Under the pieces are notes generated by a model that saw only the letters and a program-made list of their open reading frames with translations, ran no database searches and was not told where the DNA came from. A stretch of 64,000 nt of DNA, from NCBI RefSeq assembly GCF_000224145.3, contig NW_004190384.2, positions 268,349-332,348 of the forward strand, in the 5' to 3' direction. Numbering within the stretch: position 1 is the stretch's first letter; each line of letters begins with the position of its first letter. The DNA is from Ciona intestinalis. Lineage: Eukaryota; Chordata; Ascidiacea; Phlebobranchia; Cionidae. This document shows, in pieces, positions 11,522 to 23,106 of the stretch. The translations under genes were made by a program, and so were the position numbers.

Positions 11522-14500
11522 TCATCCGCTTGCCTTCTCATGGCTACCATCCACAACAACAATATCGTTTACAGGAGCCATCTCTTTGGTTACAGTAAGC
11601 CGCTCAAGGTAGGCAAGGAAATCTAAACCTAAAACGAGTTCAAGGTTATAACTTCGGTTGCATTACGAAATTGCTATGTTTAACATGTTTATACGTGGAC
11701 TCTATACATTGTGTCGTAAGTATGTGCAATATCAAGGTTGAATGTACCAATAATATTTTAGTCGACGCCCATATAATCAGCTCGTTTAAAGGGGCTTACA
11801 ACGAAAAGTATTTATATAGTAGGGTGGGGGAAGATGGAACACTTTGTCCGATAAACCCTTTTTTTAATTTTTTTAAGCCCTTTTTTAATTTTTTTTTAAT
11901 TTTTTTTTTTTTCTTTTAAGGACCCCCATTTAATGATAATGAGAAAAATAAGGTTACAAAATTATTCGACAGTATTATCACGACTTTATAGTGAAAACTG
12001 ATTACTGTTTTTAAATATTAAAAAAATATATAAAATAGAAACAGTATAGTTTAAAAATGTGAAATAGTAAGGTGCTATTTTTCAATGCTCGCTAAATCAT
12101 AGTACAAGCCAATGAATTTTTTTAGTTTGCGTGTGCGAACGATTAAACTAGTTTCATAGCTTCATAAACAACCTTGAATATTTTGTACAGTTTGATTTTG
12201 TCTCATGAAACTAGTTTTAGTTTTGTAAAAAAAAACCTGAGATAAAAACATAAAGAAAATAGGCAGGGGTTAATATGACTTTAGTTTGAGATAAAACAAC
12301 AAACAAAATATCGGTTTAACGTTATATATGTGAAGTTTACGTGGCAAAGAAACTAGCACAGCCTGGTAAACTCGGTAGGTTAACTACAAGTTGCAGAATA
12401 CTGCTAATGTAAATATATTTCAATTTAGAGTCCCATCTTCCCCCACATTGTAGTTTTGTATGTTTTCATTGCCAAACTTTAAAAGATTTGCCTTTAATTT
12501 AGTAATTTATACCCCAGGGATTTTTCTACCATATTGTACTGATAGAATAAAAACATAATATTTTGAAAATATATTCGAAATTTGATCATTTGCACATGGA
12601 GATAATTTATGAGAAGTGGCTTGTGTCAAAAACAGAATAGTAACACCTAATTTGTGGCAAAAATAAAAACTTTATCAATAGTTATTATCAATTTTCTGTT
12701 ATTACAAGTTCATATACATTTGTAGGATACAATATTTATCAATTGATGTTCGAACAATACCCATTGTGCGTACAGTATTATTTCGTGTTATTTACGTGTA
12801 TTCCTATTTATAAATACACCTAATAATCAAAATTAACAATAATTTCAAACTGTCCCCTCTTATCCTGTGTGTTTTCGAATTTGTAAAATTTCACCTGTTG
12901 TGCGGATCGCTAAATAACTTCTCGTGTGTTTTGTTATATTTTTTAAATTGTTGTCAATTAATAAAGGAATGATAGTACTAATTCGTGGTATTAACCAAAA
13001 ACCCCGTCATCTATTTTAATTTTGGAAATATTTGGCAATATGTGTTTAAGTGTCCCATATTCCCCATTGTATTATATTACCATTTTTAATTTGAAAAAAA
13101 GACGGTCAAACTTCGGTGGTGACGCTTTTACACTTTTTCTTATGGTAACTTTCAATGTTGCTTATTCAACATAACACCTTCATATTTGAATGGTTGTTCA
13201 TCCTCGCGTTGCGACAGTCGTTATAACACGAGTGTACTGTTTCATAAACCTTATTTCCGCTTACGTGTTACTTTGTGTGTATAACTTTTGGGATAGATGT
13301 TATTTTCGTAATTTTTTTGGAATGTGGTGCCAACAATTTAGCCCCATTAGCGACCACTTGTATAAACGACTTACCTTCCAACACTCGCCCGAATACAACA
13401 CTTGTTCCATCGAATGAAGTTGAAGGACCGAACGTGATGTAAAACTGAGAGTTGAACTTGCTGTCCGAGTTATTCTTTAAACCCACAGTAGCTAATGTAC
13501 CAGCCGATAAGTGGCGAAGCTTAAGATTTTCATTCTCAAACGGAACGTCTAATGCACTCCGTCCGCTCGTACCGTTGTTATTTATTATGTCGCCACCCTG
13601 TAATAATAAAACAAACGCTAAGTTATAACACCTTTTATTTAACTGTTTTTGTAGTTAAAGTAAACAAACATGCGTAAATATTGTTTACAAAAGCCCGATA
13701 TAGGCTGTTGCTAATGTACAGCATTCACGTTCGGGGAATATGGGCGTGCCTCGCTGTAATGAGACATTGTCCATATAGAATACAATATGCAAATATCTAC
13801 ATCTTATACTTGCCATTATCATATGTCCTGGAACCAAGAGATAGAACTTCGAGCCCTTATATCCGTATCCTTTCTCATGGGTTGCCAATTTAACAAAGTT
13901 TTCCACGGTAAGCGGACACGACTTTCCATATAAACCAAACACCAGTTCCCCTGTTTTCCCGCCTTCCACCGATATTTTTAATGTCACCTTGAAATTAAAG
14001 TTATTATTAAATGTGCATGTTGCATCGAATAATGTCTTTGTATAGTATGAATAAGTGCAACTTATTTATCTTCGCATGGTGGGGCAACAACAGCGCAGTT
14101 ATAACACGGGTGTTCTGTTTCATACACAACCTCGTATAGTTATCACGCATGCAATTTGTGTGTGATTTTTGTTAGGCAACTTTTTGTAATCCCTTTCGGT
14201 TGCAGCAATTGCCGTTACTTGTCATGTCCAATGAGACATACGCCCACACTGGTAGAAGCGAAGAGCCTTGAACCCTATATCTCTGGGTTGGAACACTAAA
14301 AATGGCAATTGCTTTAATGGATTGTCTTAATGTCATCACTAAGTTACATAAGTCGTAACTCGTAAGCGGGCACAGGGTGTTTCTGGTACAACGATGTTGT
14401 AATGCTAGGGTAAATAAGTTACATTTATACATTCATAAAGAGTAGCAAGCCATGCGTTCTTTCTCAACATGTGCTGTGGTTCTTACCTTATCAGTAACGG

Positions 14501-14888
14501 GCGGGTGTTTTATTTGATTTCTTTGATCCAACGAATCCGAGGCAAAATAGAGCGCTCCAGAAATTAAAACAAAACCAACCGACAATATAACGGCCAGTGG
14601 ATGTCGCCTGCACAACGGTCGTATCGCCAACCAAACTTGCTTCACGCAAGATTGAACATTATCTTTTTTTCTTTTTTCCCTTAATCTATCGTCTCGCCTC
14701 TCTCGTTTCTGTTCTTTCTGACGAGTAACTTTTCCTTTGGCAGACACTGCAGCCTTTTTCTTGTTTGGCGTTGCTTTTGTATTGTTTAAATCGTCTTTAT
14801 CGGCCGCTTCCACGTTTGCTCTTTTACGAGTTACATTCGTTGAATCAGTTGCAATCTCAGGTTTAACTTCGGGTTTTGTTTTTGCCAT
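11522..14888 (-). CDS. Membrane-anchored cyclophilin-type PPIase with degenerate active site
   Basis: Four minus-strand exons: 14487-14888, 13814-13987, 13375-13597 and 11522-11622 (stop), giving 299 residues. Residues 1-80 are highly charged (MAKTKPEVKPEIATD, KQEKRERRDDRLREKRKK). A single hydrophobic segment follows (HPLAVILSVGFVLISGALYF), suggesting a type II anchor with the cyclophilin domain lumenal or outside. The domain runs from VTLKISVEGGKTGELVFGLY through VENFVKLA, FYLLVPGHMIMGGD, NSQFYITFGP and FDGTSVVFGRVLE to NDIVVVDGS. Against human cyclophilin A the key residues differ: Arg55 is Leu, Phe60 His, Gln63 Met, Phe113 Tyr, Trp121 Ser and His126 Ser. Proline isomerase activity is therefore doubtful, and a binding or scaffold role is more likely. 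The second intron begins GCAAGT, a GC-AG intron. The gene is divergent from DUOXA. Confidence 0.88.
11816..12455. repeat. Long variant of the inverted-repeat family (GGGGAAGATGG subtype)
   Basis: Begins TAGTAGGGTGGGGGAAGATGG and has a matching right end TCCCATCTTCCCCCACATTG about 620 bases on. A T-rich tract follows the left end. It lies in the last intron of the cyclophilin gene. The element may instead be two truncated copies. Confidence 0.45.
12880..13080. repeat. Right part of a second long variant, matching 59815-60000
   Basis: Shares ACCTGTTGTGCGGATCGCTA, TTGTCAATTAATAAAG, CTAATTCGTGGTATTAA and ATATTTGGCAATATGTG with the element at 59755-60000, in the same order and ending at the same right end (GTCCCATATTCCCCA). 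It lies in the last cyclophilin intron. Confidence 0.65.
13180..13300 (-). repeat. SINE fragment
   Basis: TCCTCGCGTTGCGACAGTCG and CACGAGTGTACTGTTTCATA match the tail half of the family at 26189. It lies in the last cyclophilin intron close to exon 3. Confidence 0.5.
14053..14435. repeat. SINE copy plus an opposed SINE fragment
   Basis: 14053-14300 reads in minus orientation from ACTTATTTATCTTCGCATGG to GAGCCTTGAACCC. 14335-14435 is a tail-half fragment in the other orientation (GTCGTAACTCGTAAGCGGGC). Both lie in the first cyclophilin intron. Confidence 0.6.
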
Positions 14889-14979
14889 TTTTAAACCGAA
14901 ATTATATTTATACTACAGTACTATGGGGTAAGATGGATACCGTTGGCCCCTAAATCCTAATATTTCCGGATTCTGTTAA

Positions 14980-15410
14980 AGGGTATAGGTAAAAACAAAT
15001 TAGGTAATGATATAAATGTGCAGATATGACCTAAATGTGCCACCAAAGTTACGAAACAGCTTTAAAATACCGGATTCGGTATAAAGCATGCTTTCACTTT
15101 GTGAACGCATAAATGTTGTAAAATATAGAATCATATGTCGACTGAACATAGCTACAGGGATGTATGCACTTTTTCTACTATAAATTAATTTTTAATTTTG
15201 TTTATATTAAAATGTTTGTTATGATACACTGGTATCTGCTTTCTTTGGTAAAAAAATCGATTGTTCGTGTTGAAAATTAAGTTTGAAAATGTGCTGAGTC
15301 AGCATAATCGCAAAATTTCAGAAGCTGTATTGTTCTTGACACTTTGGTGGTACAATTAATCACACTTGAGCATCTCTATTTATAAAAGTCCACCTTTTGT
15401 TGGTTCTTTA
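14980..15410. repeat. Long-terminal-inverted-repeat DNA element, copy 2
   Basis: Left arm ATATGACCTAAATGTGCCAC and right arm TGGTGGTACAATTAATCACA are inverted partners. GTGCTGAGTCAGCATAAT at about 15290 and the ACAGCTT block match copy 1 at 8863. Shorter and more decayed than copy 1. Confidence 0.55.
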
Positions 15411-15664
15411 ACAACGCTCTTTTAGAGACACGGGAAAAAACGACGCTACTACAATTAAAAGCGATTTCTCCGTTACGAATTAAAACCTGAAACATTTTCT
15501 TTTGAGTGTTGAGGGTAAGGAATGTCAAAAAACTTTCAAAAGATTTTACAAAACACATTTTATTACTTTTTTTAGCCTGGCAACTCGCGTTTTTCTTACA
15601 CTGGCTTAAATATCTGAAGTTAACTCCATCGTAACTTTAACAAGAGAACTTCTATTACATAATC

Positions 15665-15828
15665 GATGAGGTAAGATGGTTCATGCTTTTCAGTCTCTTA
15701 TATTGTTCTATTTGGTAGTTAACAAAGAATATTTACAGAATTATATACCGGCATCCTCACGACTTTAAATAGCGTTGTAGAAACTCCAGGATATGATGTG
15801 CTATAACGACATCCATCTTACCTCACAT
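15665..15828. repeat. GGTAAGATGG inverted-repeat element
   Basis: Left GATGAGGTAAGATGG, right CATCTTACCTCACATTAC, with the conserved TATTTACAGAATTATATACC interior. Confidence 0.65.
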
Positions 15829-16452
15829 TACTATCATTCTACATCACCATTTACACAAATGTAAAACTGCAATCCTTACCTGCTGTGAGCCACGTTCTTA
15901 ATCACGTGACATCATCCGCGACCAATCAGTGTCGAACATCGGGCATGGGTTGTTGGTATAGCATATACTTTCAAGTATGTGTGGATGATTACGACAATTT
16001 AACTTGTGTTACGCAGCTGGTTTATACGCTGTGGTACAACTGTATTACAATTTAGAAATTGCAGAACACCGACAGTCGTTAGCACGGATGTTCTGTTTCA
16101 TACACCCGCTCACAAGGTACCACGTTTTTTTAATGTATGGACATATTTATAAAACTTGGTTGATCCTAAGCCGTGAAGTGTTTTTCCCAATGAAACATAT
16201 ATACGCCAAATGATAGCAGCTTCATGCCCGAACCTGTAACTTTTGGGATACAGGCAGGCATGCCAAATACATGCACAACTGGGTCAAGCACATAAACAAG
16301 TTAGCAGAGCTTAAATTAATAGGTAGGTGCAATTTTAAAATATTCATAAAGATGAGACGTAAATGTACATTGTAAAATCTTCTTTACCTTTTGCTAAATT
16401 GTCAACTTGGCGTTGCTTTGTTTTGTGAACCTGATTGAATGTATAGCTGATA

Positions 16453-16742
16453 ATTGAATGTAACTTACTCCATCCTCGTGTGGCCGGAAAACTACAGTCG
16501 TTATCACACGCGTGTTTTGTTTTAACATCTCGTGCCAGCTTACGAGTTACCATGTATATGTTACTTTGTGGGGGATCTTGTTTTGGGGATTTTTTTCATT
16601 TTTTCTGTATGGCTGATAATTTGGACAACCCATTAGTGACCACTGGGTTGGAGCAATTGCCGTTAAGTATCTTTTAGTTATACCCAAGAAAACATACACC
16701 CACAACGGTAGCAGAGACGAGTCTTGAACCAATTACCACTGG
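16453..16742 (-). repeat. SINE, near full length
   Basis: Runs from TGTAACTTACTCCATCCTCG through CACTGGGTTGGAGCAATTGC to GAGTCTTGAACCAATTACC, the same order as the reference copy at 26189. Confidence 0.7.
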
Positions 16743-17005
16743 ATTGAATGTATGAATGAATGTAACTTACTTTATCCTCGCGTGGACGGAAAACGACAGT
16801 CGTTATCACACGGGTTTAACACCTCGTGCCAGCTTACGAGTTACTATGTATGTTGCTTTGTGGGTGATTATTTTTTTTAGGAGTTTTTCNNNNNNNNNNN
16901 NNNNNNNNNNNNNNNNNNNNNNNNNNNNNNNNNNNNNNNCTTGCCCAAGGACACATACGCCCACAATGGTAGCAGCGTCGAGCCTTGAACCACTTCGACA
17001 CGGCG
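16743..17005 (-). repeat. Second SINE in tandem, interrupted by an assembly gap
   Basis: Starts ATGAATGTAACTTACTTTAT immediately after the previous copy and ends GAGCCTTGAACCAC. Its centre is replaced by N. Confidence 0.65.
16890..16939. other. Assembly gap (50 N)
   Basis: Falls inside the second of two tandem SINEs, a typical place for assembly failure. Confidence 0.99.
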
Positions 17006-18107
17006 GCGGAATTACTCGGTAAAGAGGTGGTTTACGAAGCTGGGATTAATCGTGTGATGTTTAGGTAAAAATAAACAGAAGTGTTTTTAGTTGAACGCAA
17101 AGAACAAAAACCCGAGATTTAGGCCAGAGTTGGCTTATTATCACGATTGGGCATTGTTTGGTTGCGATCTAGTCGCAACTCACATGTGTATATTCCCTCT
17201 CTTATCCATGCTCACATTCAATCAGGTTTCCATTCTCCTTGTTTAAATATACTTGCGATACCGACGGTAAATATTTCACCTTATTTTCATTTCTTAGTTC
17301 GTGGAACTACCATATGTGCACTGGTGTTACGACCACTACTTATATAATATACGTGCGTATATAGCTATGTTTGTTGTTAATGTTTGTATTGCTACACACA
17401 GTGCACACATTACTCGGAACTGTGGATCACGTGATGCATGACATCACCCGTATATTGTGTGCGCCTCCGGTCGGATAGCATTGTGAATCATTCAACTGCG
17501 GCGAACATTCCGTGGATAGGCAGATTATATATGCTGTTTAAAGCATCAACAGCTGAGTTTTATTTCGCATTCGTTGTTAAAGAAGAAATGCTGCATTAGT
17601 TTTATAACATAAATCCTATGTTGAAATATATTGGGTATATAATGTTGAGAGCATTCAGCATAACCCATGACATAAGTTTAATCTATGATAGCGATCGTCG
17701 CATTAAATTAAAACAACGAAGAGAAGAGAATTTACACCAAACAATAGTTTGCAATGATTGTTACAGAGCAAAAACTGTTCATTTAGTTTAATAATGTGTG
17801 TAACTATATTGCACACTACTTTAAACTTTGTCGCAATATTGAAAGTTCAGTGTTGCTTAAAATGTAAAACTGACTCCAAACTTAAATTATTTTACCAGCT
17901 ACGTATGGTTAAGGTTCCAGGCGAATGCATTGCAAACCCAATGATTGTCGTTTTTGAAAAAAGCGGCGACGCTTCGGTAATTTCACCAACTGGTTCCTGT
18001 TTTCAACAAACTGTCAGTTCAGTGATGCGATCAGTATAGATCGCAACTTTAGAGCAAAATACTTAGTTAACATTTTAACAGTCGAAATATTAAGGGCAAA
18101 AATAGAT

Positions 18108-18292
18108 ATAGTAGGGTGAGGTAAGATGGGATACATTTTTATTCTATTTTTACGGCTCATTCGGTAGTGCAAAGAATATTTACAGTATTTAACCGCATCA
18201 TTACGACTCTAAAGAGTGTTGTTAACTGTTTAAAACGCGATCCCTAAACATAAGATTTAGCTTCTAACGGTATCCTATATCTTACCCCACAG
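18108..18292. repeat. GGTAAGATGG inverted-repeat element
   Basis: Left TAGTAGGGTGAGGTAAGATGG, right TATCTTACCCCACAGTAC. It lies about 150 bases upstream of the DUOXA start codon. Confidence 0.7.
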
Positions 18293-18438
18293 TACTATAT
18301 TGCATCACCATTTTTTCTGCAAACAAGTTCTTTGAATTAACAGAAACTTGTAAATGTGTTACCATTATGGCTTAACTTAAACTAACCAACTCATTTCGTA
18401 GCAGATCTATGTTATATTAATTAACAAGAGTTATAACT

Positions 18439-21400
18439 ATGGTTTTTGAAGCATGGCGTACAAATGGCGGGCCCACCCAACACCCAGCAATGCCGACCGC
18501 TGTTACTTCTGATGTGTTGGAGATTGGTTTCGTGTTCGCATTCTGCATTCTTGCGTTTTCATTCGTTCTCATAATACCCGGCTACAAAGGAATATCTGTG
18601 AGTTAGCAGTAACGTATAACATTTATATCAACGTATGTAACTTGTCGTAGTTAATGGTAATCGTTTAATAACAATTACTGTTGTTTCAATACAAACATGG
18701 TACCCCGTTTGTAAGATAGCATGATGTTTATTTTAGACGTTAACTCATGTTTGTATTAAATCTGTCCGGAAACCTGAGTTTCATCCACCTAAATTACTGT
18801 TGTATTTTGCGGAACTAAACTTCGTCTAGCAAACTAAAACGAAAGTTGAAAACAAAGCAAACCACATTGGTGTTACGTATAGGCCAGGCGTGTGGTTTTC
18901 TATAAATACATCACTAAAGTTACGGAAACTCCCGACCGCTGGGTTTAGGGTGACTTTGTAAAACTTTCCACTTGAAGTTTCAGTTTGATGGTTGAACTGA
19001 TGTCGCCGCATTTCTTATATATAGTACTTTGGGTTCCGTTAGTAAATGAGACCTCGCATTTTTAATCGTGTTTTTAACATTAAGAACGCTCTTTGAAAGT
19101 CTCAGAGCTACGGTATAATATATTTCTGTAAATTTTCTTTGTTTTCCTAAAAAAAGTATGAAGCATGTACCATTTTACCCCAACCTGATATATTTTGTGT
19201 ACCATATAAATACCCACTTTAAGAGATTCTAATACACATCGCTACCCAAGCGTAACAAGAACGCTTAATGAACGACAGAAGTATTTTATCTTTAGTCCAA
19301 CAATAATGTTATAACTTTCCATATTTCGGTTTCTTTTTTTATTACAAAAAAATATAATATCTTGCTCATTAAATGTAAAATCTAAATATATTTGCAGCGA
19401 TTGTATTTCCTTCTGCGTGTCGTGATCAGTTTGTTCATTGGTGCTTCAATATTTCGTAAGTAAATCGTTCCCTTAAAAATCCATTCATTGCTAACTACTT
19501 AAATATTCACCCATTATTACGTTTGTATACAAATATAAGGATATTATGTTTGCCATTGTTTATGTTGCACAGTGGGAGTTTTGGGGCAAGATTGGGAGAG
19601 CGCCGAAATCCAGACGAAAACTGCTTACAAGGCGTTCACAAACACAGAGATCCACGCTAAAGTTGGAATGAGGATCGGGCTCGGTTCGGTGAACGTAACG
19701 CTCAAAGGTTCGGATCTAAATATATGACTTGAAGATTTTCGGCTTGCACTAACAATATAGGGGCTTAGTGACGCAACAATGGCACAACCTCGACGATCCG
19801 TGTATGGGTAACAACAATGTGTGATCATTTGTAACCAAAGTATTTTTTCACAAACAAAGTTAAATACGTGGTAACCCGTAACGGGCACAAGGAGTATGAA
19901 CACCGGTGTTGTAACGATAACGACCGCCTTTGTCCCACCTCGAGAAAATAAATAAGTTTCATTCATACGTTTGAAAAGGTATTTGTGATGGTATTTGTGA
20001 CTTTGAGTCATGGCGTAAAAGTTTACATTTGAGTAGCGTTCATTAAACATATGTGTATGCGATTTAACCTCAAACGTTTCAGTTTAAACCATAACCCATT
20101 TTATATGATGTAAGTTAAGATGTCGTGTTTATATTGAGACTGAACCGTCGAATTCTTCATTAAAACCTGTCCAGAAAAATCTTATTTTGTTTAAAATAAA
20201 AGTGTTCAATCTTAGTATGCACCTGTTTTACGAAAGCAACATCTTTAAACAGGAACGCCAGTCTATCAAACGGTTGGACACAGCGACAGCGTCAACTTCA
20301 CTGAACGCATCGACTACAACGAAAGGTTCCACTGGGCATGGAGACAGGGTCGCATTGGATTTGGACCATATTGTATGAACAACACAATGTTTTTTATAGT
20401 GAAGGGGAAATTTATGCTTTATCGCCTTATTTGGTGGAAAACAAAAGACATCTTAAATCCTTTCTTTTTACCTCACAGTAAACTAGATATATATTTATAC
20501 ATTCGGTCTAAATATTCATAGCGAGCACATATATAGTAGAGTGGGAGAAGGTGAGACACCTTTTCATTCTATTTTCTCGTCACACTTGGTAGTAAACAAA
20601 GAACATTCAAAGAGAATATCAAACTGTATCCTCACGACTTCCATACACCGTTGTTAATTGTTTAAAAGATATCGGGATATTTGGATAATATGTGGAAAAG
20701 GTGTCCCATCTCCCCCCACCTTACTATAGATTGTTTTTTATGTTTATTCAGCTGGTCGAATAAACCAAGAATTTCGAGATGCTCAGTACAGGGGAGTCCC
20801 CCTGCCAATACAATGGGTCGCCGAGTATTTCACATTGGACGGTGAGTTAATACGATGGGGAAGATCTTACCGTACTGCTGGCTGGTTTGCGAACGAAGTT
20901 TTATGGTAAGTTTGTCAAATAATATGACATGAATCACGGCCTGCCGTGCATGAATGTATACCGTGGCAAAGTATTGTAGATAGTGACTATCTATATATAG
21001 CCACGTGTACATAGGCTTGATGCTGCTGCCGTTGTGTTCGTATGTTTCAACACCATGGTCACTAATGGGTTGTCTAAATTGTCAGCAATAAATTGGAAAA
21101 AATCTAAAAATTTTAAAATAACAATTACCCAAAAAGATACATACTTGGTAACTCTTAAGCGGGCACAAAGAGCAGGAAACAGAACAATAGTGTTGTGACG
21201 ACTTTAGCCCGCCATGTGCGGATAAATAAGTTCTATTCTTTCATATTTAATACGTTTATTTCAGGACGGCCGTACCAGTATGGTTGATAGCTAATATCTT
21301 ATCTGGTGTTGTTTTATTCTATGCTGGCTGCATGTTCATGTTAACCTCAGTGTTCATGTTTGTAAGTTTGATAATATGGTCCACTATCAAATGGGGTTAC

Positions 21401-23106
21401 CAACCACTAAGCATCCCGTTTGAGGACGATGTTCTCCACACACATTATGGGGCAAGTTTCTGGTTGGTTATGAGTGGAGGTAAGATGGTTACACTGACGC
21501 TTTCTTCCAGGCTTAGCAATGGCGTTTACATAGCGGTGACTTTTTTCACTCCACTGCCTTTTCGTTTTAACTATTTTTTATTTTTCGTAACCAAGTTACC
21601 GACGAGACAAATAAAAGTTACGAATATTATTGTTATAAACTTATTTTTACATAAACCTAATTATTGTCTACTTTTAGTTCACTTATACGTACAGTAGTTT
21701 GTGTGAGTTGCTTTTGCCACATTTTATATATCCCATCTTACCCCACACTACACCCTACAACTATAAGTAGCGCATACTATTTTTCCAGGAATTGTGTCTT
21801 TCTTATACGGGGCGATTATAGTGGGGGCGGATTGGTTTGTACCGCAACTAATAGCTGATTTCTTTGGAACCGATGTTTTGCAAGATAATGAACAGTTTTA
21901 CCACAAAAAGGAGGAAGAAGCGGTCCAACCATTAGNTGGGGATGCAAGTTATGATGATACGAGAACATTGTGGTAACACATCAGTTCTCTGTGCGACGCA
22001 TGTGGTAATAGTTAACCCGTCTGCCCTTATAATGTTCGCGCGTTCGAGGCTCGTCGCTGCTACCATTGTGGGTCAGGTTATTCTTCTCGGAGACACTTAG
22101 CAATTTTGTTTCAGTCCAGTGGTCACTAAAGAGTTGTCTAAATTGTCAATCGCACAAAATTTTCCCCTAAAATAACATCACAAGTTATAAGCGGTAACTC
22201 ATAAGCGAGCACGGAACAAAATGCCCATGTTATAAAAATGCTCCTTGGCAAGGTCACTTTTCTTACTGAAATCATAAAAACCTATTCTATCATCAATGAT
22301 TTGTTTTAGATATTGAAAATAAAGGATCTCAACACCAGACGGTAGGAGGCGTACAAAGACGGGTAAGAATTGCTCGCTGTCATTGCTATATAATTGCTTT
22401 TATAAATTTACAACACCATAAATGTTCATGACATTTCTGAAGATTATGTCAGTGGTAAAACCTCAGCGTGATATAGTAAACTATATAGTAGGGTGGGGTA
22501 AGATGGGTCATATTTCCAATCTCTTTTATCGTTCCATTCGGGGCAAACAAAGAATATTTAAAGATTTATATAACAGTACTAGCACGCCTCTAAAGCAGAG
22601 TAGTTAAATGTTAAAATCTTGATAAGGCTCATTATGTGCCAACGGTATCCATCTTACCCCACAGTACTATTTTGGTGTTAATACTGTGCATACAATAATA
22701 GCTTGCCACAAACATCTCGAGCACGGCCGACCGCATGGCGCGTGGTTGGGCGAGCCGGAGACGCAAATCTCGCGCTACATTGAAAAAGGATCTGCATTTA
22801 GACAACGAAGATTCTGAACGTAATGGAGGCGTATACAGCAACCCAGCTTTCGAGGAAGAAGCGTCTCACGTCCCTAGACGAAGCGTAGGGTTCTCAGATG
22901 TTGTGCTTCGTGTTGTAAAGCCACCTGCGGAAAATTCCAATGAACCAGATTACGATCTGGCTGAAGATATACCGACACCTAGCGGTGGGATTATGTACGA
23001 GAATAAGGCGTATGAGGACGCTGCGGAGTTGAATGGAAACGAGGTCGGTAATAACAACACATCTGTAGATAATACCGAGAACTTCATCAACAGCACAGCA
23101 ATGTAG
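18439..23106 (+). CDS. DUOXA: Dual oxidase maturation factor (DUOXA)
   Basis: Exons: 18439-18597, 19398-19455, 19573-19707, 20253-20372, 20752-20905, 21265-21479, then an exon starting 21789. The protein is a five-helix ER membrane partner that lets dual oxidase leave the ER and make H2O2. Family marks in order: a first helix (VFAFCILAFSFVLIIPGYKG), LLRVVISLFIGASI, TAYKAFTNTEIHAKVGM, the glycosylated loop GLGSVNVTLKGTPVY, IDYNERFHWAW, two helices in exon 6 and GASFWLVMSGG. If the exon from 21789 runs to its own stop at 21976 the protein is 342 residues, close to human short forms. Alternatively it splices at 21935 to exons 22310-22362 and 22702-23106, which stay open in phase and add a basic then acidic cytoplasmic tail (YSNPAFEEE, YENKAYED), giving 481 residues. 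The ambiguous base at 21936 decides whether that donor is GT. Confidence 0.88.
19835..19965 (+). repeat. SINE fragment in DUOXA intron 3
   Basis: CAAAGTTAAATACGTGGTAA, then GCGGGCACAAG-like and AACACCGGTGTTGTAACG stretches. Tail half of the family at 26189, in transcript-sense orientation. Confidence 0.55.
20530..20727. repeat. GGGAAGATGG-subtype inverted-repeat element in DUOXA intron 4
   Basis: Left TATAGTAGAGTGGGAGAAGG, right CCCATCTCCCCCCACCTTAC. It ends 25 bases before the exon 5 acceptor. Confidence 0.65.
21006..21250 (+). repeat. SINE in DUOXA intron 5
   Basis: GGTCACTAATGGGTTGTCTA, GGTAACTCTTAAGCGGGCAC and GCGGATAAATAAGTTC mark it. It is sense-oriented, and its tail ends about 15 bases before the exon 6 acceptor. 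Confidence 0.6.
22040..22250 (+). repeat. SINE in the 3' region of DUOXA
   Basis: Starts in the tRNA-like part (TTCGAGGCTCGTCGCTGCTA), continues through CCAGTGGTCACTAAAGAGTT, and ends in the GTAACTCATAAGCGAGCACG stretch. Confidence 0.6.
22480..22666. repeat. GGTAAGATGG inverted-repeat element in DUOXA 3' region
   Basis: Left TAGTAGGGTGGGGTAAGATGG, right CCATCTTACCCCACAGTAC. It fills most of the interval between the two optional tail exons. Confidence 0.75.

Larger units (their letters stand above)
14889..18438. other. Divergent intergenic region between cyclophilin and DUOXA
   Basis: Probably holds both promoters. Most of it is repeat: a long-inverted-repeat element (about 14980-15410), two GGTAAGATGG elements, two SINEs head to tail and a gap. 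The frame at 17758-18039 has an ATG and 93 codons, but no recognisable domain or splice sites. Confidence 0.5.

Noticed and set aside
17758-18039. 93-codon plus-strand frame upstream of DUOXA
   Set aside because: No leader, domain or splice site. It lies in repeat-rich spacer.
19625-20050. 141-codon minus-strand frame inside DUOXA
   Set aside because: It is antisense to a DUOXA exon and a SINE. The plus-strand exon is strongly supported.
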